Notes under the pieces: model-generated
Databases searched by the model: none
The model's input: the letters and a program-made list of their open reading frames with translations, nothing else
Told to the model about the DNA's origin: nothing
Source: Planctomycetaceae bacterium
Lineage (GTDB): Bacteria; Planctomycetota; Planctomycetia; Pirellulales; Thermoguttaceae
DNA length: 9,200 bases
Assembly: GCA_031256755.1 (NCBI GenBank)
Contig: JAIRPZ010000282.1
Span: forward strand, 1-9,200
Direction of reading: 5' to 3'
Part shown: positions 1 to 6,384 of the stretch, one piece after another
Numbering within the stretch: position 1 is the stretch's first letter
Layout of the letters: each line of letters opens with the position of its first letter
Position numbers and translations under genes: made by a program

Positions 1-1167
1 AATGCCGTCATGCAACTTGATCCGGTGATGGTTTCGGTCGGTTATCAGCAGTCCTTCGGTTTTGTGCAAAAAGTGACGGCAGCCGGCAGAAACCGGATGT
101 TCAACCGGATGAATCAGTATTATCCCGGCATGCTGATGCAGATGAATCCGGGCGGACAATATCTGGGGCAGGAACCGGGAGATCACCGGTCAATGGAGCG
201 TTTGCTCGCTGAATTGGCGGATGAACCTGTTGCTGCATCGCCGTATCTGCATCCGCCGGTACCCGGTGTACTGCCGCCTCATGGTATGGCAACACCGCAC
301 GAGGTGATAACGGCGGGCGGCGGCGTGTCAAACCTTTGGGGTGAGATATTCGGCGGCGGACAAATACAGGAAACAACCCGTCTTGTTAAGGGCTGGAAAA
401 ATAGTTCCGGGGGTTTTGCCGTCGGCAGAGACCGCCTTTTGCCGATGTACCATGCGTTGATCGGATTCAGTTTCGGTGCCGGTTTTGATTCGGCACGTTC
501 GGAAGACAAGAATAACAGAGCGGAATCTGAACAAATGTTCTTTTCTTTCTACGGCAGTAAAAAGTGGCGGAACTGGCTGCTTACCGGTTCCTTCGGCTAT
601 TCGCATGCCGAGTTGGAATCAACCCGTTATGCGCTGAACAACGGTCAGGCGCGGGGAATCCGCAACGCCGGAACATGGTTCGGTAATCTCGAAGCGGCAC
701 GCCGGTGCGAATTGATTCACCGCCGCGGCGGGGCATCGTACTTCGAACCGTATATTTCGTGGGAATTGATCAGTTACGAAGAAAATGCGTTTACGGAATC
801 CGGCAACTATATTGCGATGGCATTTGACCGGCGGAACGAGAGTACCGGATTATCGACAGTCGGATTCCGGCTTGGGAGTTTGATCCCGGAGTGCTGGGGT
901 TTACGGTGTATGAAGCCGGAGTTGTCTTTCGGCTGGATTCATGATTTTAACGGCGGTCCTTCGCAGATGACGGCTAAATGGGCAGCCGGAGGAAGTGTTC
1001 CGATGCTGTTGTACGGAACGCCGCGTCACGGAGACCGGATTGCCGGAGGCATCAAATTTGAGGCAGATGTTTCACGGCGGCTGACAATGTTTTTCCGTTA
1101 TGACGGCGAATATGCGAAAAATTACGGCGGACATTACGTCAGCAGCGGTGTCAACGTGATGTTTTGA
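1..1167 (+). CDS. Autotransporter-like outer-membrane beta-barrel protein, C-terminal part (5' end outside window)
   Basis: This is the C-terminal part of a secreted outer-membrane protein. The reading frame is open to the left edge, so the true start and most of any passenger domain lie upstream; the first ATG (base 10) is probably internal. Counting from that ATG, residues 1-100 form a linker with a Met/Asn/Gly-rich stretch (about 30-52) and a Pro-rich stretch (78-92). Residues 108-385 look like an autotransporter beta-domain. It opens with NLWGEIFGGG, continues as alternating aromatic/hydrophobic strands with Gly-rich turns (IGFSFGAGFD, LLTGSFGYSHAEL, STVGFRLGSL, FFRYDGEYAKNYGGHYVSSGVNVMF), and ends in the Phe that BAM-inserted proteins typically carry. 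The length of about 275 residues fits a 12-strand barrel. Cys233, Cys295 and Cys300 are unusual in such a domain. The stop is TGA at 1165. The barrel assignment is from pattern, not alignment; the exported cargo cannot be told from this fragment. Confidence 0.72.
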   Translation, partial: NAVMQLDPVMVSVGYQQSFGFVQKVTAAGRNRMFNRMNQYYPGMLMQMNPGGQYLGQEPGDHRSMERLLAELADEPVAASPYLHPPVPGVLPPHGMATPHEVITAGGGVSNLWGEIFGGGQIQETTRLVKGWKNSSGGFAVGRDRLLPMYHALIGFSFGAGFDSARSEDKNNRAESEQMFFSFYGSKKWRNWLLTGSFGYSHAELESTRYALNNGQARGIRNAGTWFGNLEAARRCELIHRRGGASYFEPYISWELISYEENAFTESGNYIAMAFDRRNESTGLSTVGFRLGSLIPECWGLRCMKPELSFGWIHDFNGGPSQMTAKWAAGGSVPMLLYGTPRHGDRIAGGIKFEADVSRRLTMFFRYDGEYAKNYGGHYVSSGVNVMF

Positions 1168-1175
1168 GAATTTTA

Positions 1176-1184
1176 TGTTATATT
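1176..1184 (+). promoter_or_regulatory. Possible extended -10 promoter for the aminotransferase gene
   Basis: TG-T-TATATT forms an extended -10 element with five of six consensus bases in the hexamer. It lies nine bases after the stop of the barrel gene, and transcription from it would give a leader of about 50 bases before the ATG at 1241. No good -35 box is visible (a weak GTGATG at 1157), so this rests on the -10 alone. Confidence 0.33.
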
Positions 1185-1240
1185 GTTCTGTGCGCATACC
1201 GCAGGTGCGAGTGTGATGTAAATCAGATTGCCCGTAATTT

Positions 1241-2350
1241 ATGACCTTACACTGGATTTCCGACCGTGCCGGTACTTTTGAATCATCCGGCATCCGTAAA
1301 GTATTCGATCTTGCTGCCAAATTGACTGATCCGATCAATCTCTCCATCGGGCAGCCGGATTTTGACGTTCCCGAAGCGGCGCGGAAGGCTATGATTGAAG
1401 CCGTTGACCGCAAAAAAGGGGGCTACACGCCGACACAAGGTCTTGCGGCACTTCGGGAATCCCTGCAAAAACGGATTGATGCGGAATATCATCATGCCGA
1501 CCGCACGGTGTTTATTACCAGCGGAACCAGCGGCGCATTGGCGTTAACGCTGCTTGTGACCGTTAATCCGGGAGACGAAGTGATCTTTTTTGATCCTTAC
1601 TTCGTGATGTACGATGCTCTTGTCCGTATGAACGGCGGTGTGCCGGTTGCTGTCAGCACCTATCCCGATTTTTGTTACGATATTCAGCGTCTGGCGGATG
1701 CCGTCACACCGAAAACGAAGGCGATCATTCTCAATTCGCCGGCAAATCCGACCGGTAAAACGGCAACGCGGCAGGAAGTCAAAGCGATTGCGGAACTGGC
1801 GGAAAAACATCATATTTTGCTGATCAGCGATGAAATATACCGTACGTTCTGCCATCAGGAATTTACATCGCCTGCCGAATTTAATCCGCAAACGCTGGTG
1901 ATGGACGGGTTCAGCAAGAGTCACGGCATGCCGGGCTGGCGTGTCGGCTATGCTCACGGTCCGAAAGAATTGATTGAACAGATGCTCAAGTTTCAGCAAT
2001 ATACGTTTGTCTGTTCGCCGCATGTCGGACAGATCGGTGCGCTGGCGGCGATGGATATTGATATGTCGGCGCAGATTGCCGGTTATCGCCAACGCCGGGA
2101 TATGCTTTACGACGCGCTGAAAGACGACTACGAAATCGTCAAGCCGGAAGGGGCGTTTTATATGTTTCCGAAGGCACCTTGGGGAACCGCGACAGAATTT
2201 GTCGAAACAGCCATTAAAGAATATTCTATGCTGATCATTCCCGGCAATGTGTTCAGCCGGCAGGACACGCACTTTCGCATTTCGTATTCTGCAACGGAAG
2301 AAACGCTCCGGCGGGGCATTGAAGCGTTCAAAAAGTTGGCCAAGCGGTAA
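1241..2350 (+). CDS. Pyridoxal-phosphate-dependent aminotransferase, class I/II (aspartate aminotransferase-like)
   Basis: This is a cytoplasmic fold-type I aminotransferase of 369 residues, slightly short of the usual 380-400. The family residues are visible in order: the substrate-binding N-terminal segment NLSIGQPDFDVP (33-44), SGTSGAL at the phosphate-binding site (94-100), NSPANPTGK with Asn169, SDEIY with Asp197 and Tyr200, the Schiff-base lysine Lys226 in SKSHGMPGWRVGY, and FRIS with Arg346, which binds the substrate carboxylate. All are intact, so it should be active. It resembles the broad aspartate/aromatic (I-gamma) group; the amino donor cannot be decided from sequence. An in-frame stop (TAA, 1235) two codons before the ATG fixes the start. 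There is no Shine-Dalgarno sequence. The gene stands alone, 73 bases after the barrel gene and 5 bases from the end of the convergent CPBP gene. Confidence 0.9.
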   Translation: MTLHWISDRAGTFESSGIRKVFDLAAKLTDPINLSIGQPDFDVPEAARKAMIEAVDRKKGGYTPTQGLAALRESLQKRIDAEYHHADRTVFITSGTSGALALTLLVTVNPGDEVIFFDPYFVMYDALVRMNGGVPVAVSTYPDFCYDIQRLADAVTPKTKAIILNSPANPTGKTATRQEVKAIAELAEKHHILLISDEIYRTFCHQEFTSPAEFNPQTLVMDGFSKSHGMPGWRVGYAHGPKELIEQMLKFQQYTFVCSPHVGQIGALAAMDIDMSAQIAGYRQRRDMLYDALKDDYEIVKPEGAFYMFPKAPWGTATEFVETAIKEYSMLIIPGNVFSRQDTHFRISYSATEETLRRGIEAFKKLAKR

Positions 2351-2355
2351 TCCGT

Positions 2356-2931
2356 TTATTCCGATACCGCCGCAGACGGATTCTGTGTTGTTTGCCGGAT
2401 AAAGAGCAGGATAAAAAAATCGTAAAGCGCATGAACAGCAATGGGGACGAACATATTGTCTGTCCATACAAGAAGCCAGCCGAGATAGATCGAAATCACA
2501 CAAGCCAATAGAAAATAGGTTAGGGTAACGGCGTGAGCCAATCCGAAAAGCAGCGATGTCAGGAGAATGGAAAGCCATGCCGGAAGCGAGATTTTGCAAA
2601 GCCCTGATTGCATAAAACCTCGGAAAAGCAGTTCTTCACCGATACCGGCAAGCAAAGACACTGCGGCAAGTTGTTGAAGAGAAAGTCCGCTCATGTACTG
2701 CCGGAAAACATCGCGGACGATTTGTTCGATGTTTCTTAAACCGGAAAACGGTAAGAGACGGAGTATGAAATAACCTGCCAAAAGTATCAGTGCCGCACCG
2801 CCGGCAGTGAGTATTTGATAGCCGTTGAATTGAAAATGTATTCCGGCATCAATAGAGAAAAAACAGATGAAAAGCAGGGCAATGAGTGCCATACCGCCTT
2901 CGGTAAAAACCGTCCATTTGAGAAATTTCAT
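2356..2931 (-). CDS. CPBP family intramembrane glutamic endopeptidase homologue (CAAX/Rce1-like)
   Basis: This is a 191-residue polytopic membrane protein. The three CPBP (Abi, PF02517) motifs are all present and spaced as expected: EExxxR at Glu99-Glu100-Arg104 (GEELLFRG), FxxxH at Phe129-His133 (FGLAHA), and HxxxD at His167-Asp171 (HALYDF). Hydrophobic segments lie at about 12-30, 40-60, 85-97, 116-136, 138-156 and 160-179. Members of the family cleave substrates within the membrane, including prenylated CAAX proteins in eukaryotes and bacteriocin-related or anti-sigma substrates in bacteria; many bacterial members have no known substrate, and none is suggested here. The gene is a single unit, convergent with the aminotransferase and divergent from nadC. 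It has a good promoter about 55 bases upstream but no Shine-Dalgarno sequence. Confidence 0.88.
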   Translation of the reverse strand: MKFLKWTVFTEGGMALIALLFICFFSIDAGIHFQFNGYQILTAGGAALILLAGYFILRLLPFSGLRNIEQIVRDVFRQYMSGLSLQQLAAVSLLAGIGEELLFRGFMQSGLCKISLPAWLSILLTSLLFGLAHAVTLTYFLLACVISIYLGWLLVWTDNMFVPIAVHALYDFFILLFIRQTTQNPSAAVSE

Positions 2932-2988
2932 CGGGAAAATCCGGGATACAGAACAAATTCAGCAACGGTTAAATTGTTATGGATACGG

Positions 2989-3016
2989 AGTTTACAAGTT
3001 TTTTCTTTTTTGTCAA
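2989..3016 (-). promoter_or_regulatory. Sigma70-like promoter for the CPBP gene
   Basis: On the minus strand a perfect TTGACA (3016-3011) is followed, after a 16-base A-rich spacer, by TAAACT (2994-2989), four of six -10 consensus bases. Transcription would start near 2982 and leave a leader of about 50 bases before the start codon at 2931. The perfect -35 box and the A-rich flank make it one of the two best promoter candidates in the window. Confidence 0.55.
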
Positions 3017-3077
3017 TATGTGCCGAAAAGAGACGTTCAGACGCTAAAATACAAAGTGAAAAGGATGAGGTGCGGCG

Positions 3078-3107
3078 TTGTTTCTGCGAAGAAATTTGTG
3101 CTACAAT
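3078..3107 (+). promoter_or_regulatory. Sigma70-like promoter for nadC
   Basis: TTGTTT (3078-3083) and TACAAT (3102-3107, five of six) are separated by 18 bases. Transcription would begin near 3114, giving a leader of about 33 bases to the ATG at 3147. The longer open frame that begins with TTG at 3078 would start inside this -35 box, which argues against it being the start of nadC. Confidence 0.45.
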
Positions 3108-3146
3108 ACCGGACAGTGTGTATACTTGCGACCGGATGATTTCACG

Positions 3147-4052
3147 ATGCCCGCCGAATTTACGCAGCGTTTTTGGAGTACCCTGACCGATTCCGATATC
3201 CGGCAGATATTGCAAATCGCCCTTTCAGAAGACCTCGATGCCGCAGGCGATCTGACCAGTTTGGCAATGATTCCGCACGATGCCGAAGGGACAGCAGAAA
3301 TTGTTTCCCGCTCTGCCGGTATTCTCGCCGGCGCACCTCTTATCCCGCAAATTCTGATGTCTGTTGACCGCCGTATTGATTGGATGCCGGACATTGCTGA
3401 TTCGGACGCATTGCTGCCGGGGACGAGAGTCGGGACGATGAGCGGTTTTGCCCGAAGTTTATTGGCTGCCGAAAGAACGGTCTTAAACTTTATCGGTCGA
3501 TTATCGGGAATCGCTTCGCTGACTCACCAATTTGTGACTGCCGTTCAGGGAACACCGGCAAAAATCTATGATACGCGGAAAACAACGCCCGGCTGGCGGC
3601 TGTTGGAAAAATACGCTGTCCGATGCGGCGGCGGTACCAACCATCGTTCCGGGCTGTACGATGCTGTTTTAATTAAAGACAATCATCTTGCTTTCGGGCG
3701 GCAGGAAAACCGCTGTTTTTCACCGGCAGAAGCCGTCCGAAAAGCAAAGGATTTTCTGAAACAGCATCATTACAGTATGATTGTCGAAATTGAAGCGGAT
3801 ACGCTGGATCAGTTGCGGGAAGTGTTGCCGGAAGAGCCGCACATCGTTTTGCTGGATAACATGCAGCCGGAACAAATTGCGGAAGCGGTAAAAATTCGCA
3901 ATCAAATCAATCCGCACGTGCAGTTGGAAGCATCCGGCGGTGTCCATCTGAAAACGGTGCGGAGCATTGCGGAAACCGGTGTGGAAAGAATCAGTGCCGG
4001 AGCATTGACCCACTCCGCCGTTTCATTGGACTTCGGACTCGATTGGATTTAA
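3147..4052 (+). CDS. nadC: Nicotinate-nucleotide pyrophosphorylase (quinolinate phosphoribosyltransferase)
   Basis: The enzyme converts quinolinate and PRPP to nicotinate mononucleotide, CO2 and pyrophosphate, the step that joins de novo quinolinate synthesis to NAD. From the ATG at 3147 the protein has 301 residues, close to the usual 280-300. The N-terminal sandwich domain holds Arg110 in ERTVLNFIGRLSGIA. The barrel holds YDTRKTTPGWR (Arg144, Lys145), GGGTNHRSGLYD (His166, Arg167), LIKDNH (Lys177), VEIE (Glu214/Glu216), LLDNM (Asp237), EASGG (261-265) and ISAGALTHSA. These match the quinolinate and PRPP-phosphate ligands known from NadC structures, so the enzyme should be active. The frame is open 23 codons further upstream, but those codons overlap the promoter and resemble no NadC N-terminus. 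No nadA or nadB is nearby. No Shine-Dalgarno is seen. The stop overlaps the stop of the convergent gene. Confidence 0.95.
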   Translation: MPAEFTQRFWSTLTDSDIRQILQIALSEDLDAAGDLTSLAMIPHDAEGTAEIVSRSAGILAGAPLIPQILMSVDRRIDWMPDIADSDALLPGTRVGTMSGFARSLLAAERTVLNFIGRLSGIASLTHQFVTAVQGTPAKIYDTRKTTPGWRLLEKYAVRCGGGTNHRSGLYDAVLIKDNHLAFGRQENRCFSPAEAVRKAKDFLKQHHYSMIVEIEADTLDQLREVLPEEPHIVLLDNMQPEQIAEAVKIRNQINPHVQLEASGGVHLKTVRSIAETGVERISAGALTHSAVSLDFGLDWI

Positions 4053-4630
4053 CCAACCGGATTATTTAACAGCGGGCTGTTTGTCTGCTGTTCAAACCGC
4101 CGTGCAATCGGACTGAAAATGAAGAGCGACAGGAAAAACGCATAAAACAGCGTCAGCGAACAGACCGCAAGTCCGGGACCGACATATTGCGGGTTGAGGT
4201 CGGCGAACAGCATAATCAATCCGCACAGCGACCAGAATCCGCCGCCCAGAAACGTGCCGTTGGAAATATAGCGGAATAACGCCGCTGTTTCGGCATTTTC
4301 CGGCGAGTTGTCCAACGGCTGCGAAGAAAACGAAGAGCGTAATCCCCGCCAAAAAAGCGACCATTTGCCCTGACCGCCGACAAGAATCATCATCGTCAGC
4401 AATACCAGACAGGCACTCGGCATGTCCCAAAATATCGACAATTTGTTGATGCTGCCTGACGCAACGGCAGGCACAGTTATCACTGCCACGAAAAGAACAC
4501 CGGCAGCGATATTCCGGCATAAAAAATAGACAGCGACCCAAAAAGCCGCTATCGCTGACAGAAGTCCGAATGCCAAAACGAGTTGGAACAGTTCGTTGTT
4601 CTTAACAATATCCATAAAATCAGCACCCAT
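4049..4630 (-). CDS. MotA/TolQ/ExbB-like membrane protein, short and divergent
   Basis: This 193-residue membrane protein has about five hydrophobic segments (14-37, 41-58, 69-87, 126-144, 149-174). The second half reads like the last two helices of MotA: CGLIMLFADLNP (136-147), VGPGLAV (150-156), then a helix ending in FSPIARRFE. Pro174 sits where MotA has the conserved proline of its fourth helix. FWDMPSACLVL (67-77) resembles the segment leading into MotA's second helix. Two things differ. The cytoplasmic loop between the second and third MotA-like helices is only about 40 residues instead of about 120, and the position of the third-helix proline (E. coli Pro173) appears to be Phe127. Family members conduct ions to drive flagella, TonB or Tol systems; no MotB, ExbD or TolR partner is in the window. 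The start is supported by AAGGAGA eight bases upstream. The family call is by eye and moderate. Confidence 0.55.
   Translation of the reverse strand: MGADFMDIVKNNELFQLVLAFGLLSAIAAFWVAVYFLCRNIAAGVLFVAVITVPAVASGSINKLSIFWDMPSACLVLLTMMILVGGQGKWSLFWRGLRSSFSSQPLDNSPENAETAALFRYISNGTFLGGGFWSLCGLIMLFADLNPQYVGPGLAVCSLTLFYAFFLSLFIFSPIARRFEQQTNSPLLNNPVG
4068..4081. terminator. Weak hairpin just past the nadC stop
   Basis: AACAG and CTGTT pair around a CGGG loop, 16 bases after the nadC stop codon and within the last codons of the convergent gene. A few T bases follow on the plus strand but there is no true T-tract. It could slow polymerase leaving nadC; it is only five pairs long and may be chance. Confidence 0.22.
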
Positions 4631-4638
4631 TTGAAAAA

Positions 4639-4645
4639 TCTCCTT
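4639..4645 (-). promoter_or_regulatory. Shine-Dalgarno sequence of the MotA-like gene
   Basis: On the minus strand AAGGAGA lies eight bases before the ATG at 4630. It selects this start over the second Met five codons later (4615). It is one of only two clear Shine-Dalgarno sequences in the window. Confidence 0.75.
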
Positions 4646-4669
4646 GTACGGTTGATTGAGGAATGTTCC

Positions 4670-4678
4670 ATTTTATCA
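4670..4678 (-). promoter_or_regulatory. Possible extended -10 promoter for the MotA-like gene
   Basis: On the minus strand TG-A-TAAAAT is an extended -10 element with five of six consensus bases in the hexamer. Transcription would start near 4663, leaving a leader of about 33 bases that contains the Shine-Dalgarno sequence. No convincing -35 box is present. Confidence 0.35.
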
Positions 4679-4764
4679 TGCGCTAATGCTTTTTGCGGTT
4701 ACAAAAAAGGACGGACTGGCGAAAGAACCGGAACTTCCCTTCGCTGCTGCGGACGCTTGATAAG

Positions 4765-4807
4765 TTGCCGGAACAGTTAAAACCGTTTTTTTTGCAAAAA
4801 CCGGCAA
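4765..4807. repeat. Inverted pair of the TGCCGG word in the divergent intergenic region
   Basis: TTGCCGG (4765-4771) and CCGGCAA (4801-4807) form a perfect 7-base inverted repeat around 29 bases. The interior is AT-rich and itself contains the self-complementary TTTTTGCAAAAA (4789-4800). The element lies between the divergent starts of the MotA-like gene and the proline-rich gene, so it could be a protein-binding site, or a structure in the leader of the rightward transcript. The arms match a hexamer that is common all over this window, which weakens the case for a specific site. The rest of the 271-base gap (4631-4901) holds the promoter and ribosome binding site of the leftward gene and no open frame I trust. 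Confidence 0.4.
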
Positions 4808-4901
4808 AATACTAATTATCTGCCCCATCCGTTGCCGATGAAACTATGTGTAGATTTCTGCGAATAATTTTGTCCATAAAGCGGTTTCGCACGGTACTGA
4901 T

Positions 4902-6275
4902 ATGACCGAAAAACACATTTCCGAAAGCGGCTCCGTGCCGGAGCAAACGATCCTCAATTTTGCCGATTGGGTTGCCGAAAACAACAATTCGACCAGCAAT
5001 TCAGCCGTTTTTAACGGGAAAATTATTGCCCGAATGCCCGATTTCGGTTCGTGCAGTACCGTGTTAAAACGTCCGTCAGCCACTGCGAATCTCTCGCTCT
5101 ATAAATCCGTTCTGTCTGTTTTTTACGGAGACGCAGAAACAGAGACGCGGACAAGAAAATTATGGCACGCATTGTCGCCGTTCCGCCGCCGGATTCTTGC
5201 GGCAGGACTGACGCTCTTCGTGCTGGGCAGTGGTCTTTGCTTCTTTTTACAGCCGGAAACGCCGGAAAAACAAGATTTTGCGGATGATCACCGAGAAGTC
5301 CATGAAATCCATGCCGCAATGTCCGAAGCCGGATTGATCCCCGATACGGAATCCGATACGATTGTCCCCGGCCGATATGCAGACGAACAGACCGCCGGTG
5401 CGGTGATTGTTAACACAGCGGCTCTTCCGCCGATGCCGGTCGTACCTATCGCAGCGGTGCCGCCCGTCCCGGTGTCTCCCGCTGCACCTGTAGACGACAA
5501 AACAAACACCAACGCCGAATCTGCGGCAGCCGGAAGCAGCACCTCAGCAGCGGCTCCTTCTCCGTGGGGACGTGCTTCGTCAAATCCTTACTCTCCGTGG
5601 GATGTTGCGGTCAAACCGGAAGTTCCTGCGGCAGGAAACGGTGCGACCGAATCTTCTGCGACGGGCAGAACGCCCAATCCCGACAGACCCGATATGGTCG
5701 CGATGAATCCGATGTCGCCGCTTCAACCGTCCGGTGCTGTGCCGCCCGCTGTCATGCCGCCTGCACCCCCTGCTTATGAAATTGCAAGAACAAACTCCCG
5801 CATCAATTATCCGCAGCCGCCGGCAACGCCGGAAAACCGGTATCCTTCGGCAGAGTCCCTGTCCACACCGATGCACGGACACCTTAATCACATAGTTAAC
5901 AATGGTGCTGCCGGAACCGTCAATGGGGGCATCGCTCCTGCGGTATCTTTTCCGAATACGCCGTATCCCAACGCACCCCGCACGGTCAACTACGGAACAG
6001 CCGGCAGCAACCCGTATCCGGCGCAGCCGCCGTATGCAGGCAATGCCAATGCGGGGAATGTTTATACCGAAACCGCCAATGCAGGTACATACGGCATGCA
6101 TGGGACGTATAATCAATATCAGACGCAGACACCGCCTGCATATCCGCCGCAGCCGGCGGGTACGCCGATTCCGGCAGGACCGTCCACTTTGCCGGTGTCG
6201 CGCGAATACTATTCGGCTCCGCCGCAGCCCGATCCCTACCATGGCGTAGCAGCACCGCGATACCCGATTTACTGA
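4902..6275 (+). CDS. Single-pass membrane protein with long Pro/Ala/Tyr-rich exported region, function unknown
   Basis: I do not recognise this 457-residue protein. Residues 1-97 are polar and probably cytoplasmic, ending in the basic cluster FRRR (94-97). One hydrophobic helix follows (98-117, ILAAGLTLFVLGSGLCFFLQ), and by the positive-inside rule the remaining 340 residues lie outside the inner membrane. That region is low-complexity: Pro/Ala/Val-rich at 173-197, with SPW twice (220-222, 231-233), and then many PY motifs (NPYS, TPYP, NPYP, PPYA, AYPP, DPYH) up to the C-terminal RYPIY. Its organisation recalls TonB-like or peptidoglycan-spanning proteins, but no TonB C-terminal domain, SPOR or LysM domain is visible. 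An in-frame stop at 4851 and the lack of other start codons fix the ATG, which has no Shine-Dalgarno sequence. The gene is divergent from the MotA-like gene and 109 bases before the oxidoreductase. That it is a real gene is well supported by length and organised composition. Confidence 0.78.
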   Translation: MTEKHISESGSVPEQTILNFADWVAENNNSTSNSAVFNGKIIARMPDFGSCSTVLKRPSATANLSLYKSVLSVFYGDAETETRTRKLWHALSPFRRRILAAGLTLFVLGSGLCFFLQPETPEKQDFADDHREVHEIHAAMSEAGLIPDTESDTIVPGRYADEQTAGAVIVNTAALPPMPVVPIAAVPPVPVSPAAPVDDKTNTNAESAAAGSSTSAAAPSPWGRASSNPYSPWDVAVKPEVPAAGNGATESSATGRTPNPDRPDMVAMNPMSPLQPSGAVPPAVMPPAPPAYEIARTNSRINYPQPPATPENRYPSAESLSTPMHGHLNHIVNNGAAGTVNGGIAPAVSFPNTPYPNAPRTVNYGTAGSNPYPAQPPYAGNANAGNVYTETANAGTYGMHGTYNQYQTQTPPAYPPQPAGTPIPAGPSTLPVSREYYSAPPQPDPYHGVAAPRYPIY

Positions 6276-6315
6276 TTCGAGAACGGTGGACAAGACTCCG
6301 CGCCGGTGTTATCAT

Positions 6316-6342
6316 TTGACTTGTCGTTGCCGCAACTATTGT
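6316..6342 (+). promoter_or_regulatory. Possible promoter for the oxidoreductase gene
   Basis: TTGACT (6316-6321, five of six) and TATTGT (6337-6342, four of six) are separated by 15 bases, shorter than ideal. Transcription would start near 6349 and leave a leader of about 36 bases holding the Shine-Dalgarno sequence. The site overlaps an imperfect inverted repeat (TTGAC 6316-6320 with GTCAA 6344-6348, and GTTGC-C-GCAAC at 6326-6336), which might be an operator. Confidence 0.35.
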
Positions 6343-6368
6343 TGTCAACCGGGAAAATCATATCAACG

Positions 6369-6376
6369 AAAGGAGA
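6369..6376 (+). promoter_or_regulatory. Shine-Dalgarno sequence of the Gfo/Idh/MocA gene
   Basis: AAAGGAGA lies eight bases before the ATG at 6385. It rules out the longer frame that begins at 6286, whose first 33 codons would include this site, and it places the twin-arginine motif seven residues from the N-terminus as expected. Confidence 0.8.
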
Positions 6377-6384
6377 ATGATCGA

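Noticed and set aside
1544..2599. Long minus-strand open frame (351 codons) opposite the aminotransferase
   Set aside because: It lies antisense to a gene with all catalytic residues intact and runs into the CPBP gene. Its product is Arg/Phe/His-rich with no recognisable domain, as expected for an antisense shadow.
3078..3146. Possible 23-residue N-terminal extension of NadC from a TTG at 3078
   Set aside because: The TTG coincides with a -35 box and the extra residues resemble no NadC N-terminus; the ATG at 3147 gives the normal length.
2815..3215. Several open frames of 90-123 codons in the CPBP-nadC intergenic region
   Set aside because: They overlap the CPBP N-terminus or the divergent promoters, overlap one another in different frames, and show no motif or ribosome binding site.
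5902..6249. Plus-strand Arg/Met-rich open frame inside the proline-rich gene
   Set aside because: It is a frame-shifted reading of the same low-complexity DNA with no start signal.
5580..6293. Minus-strand Arg-rich open frame (237 codons) opposite the proline-rich gene
   Set aside because: The Arg/Ile-rich composition arises from reading GC-rich Pro/Ala codons in reverse; the plus-strand frame has a membrane helix and organised composition.
6286..6384. Possible N-terminal extension of the oxidoreductase from an ATG at 6286
   Set aside because: The extension would translate through a clear Shine-Dalgarno sequence and bury the twin-arginine signal peptide.
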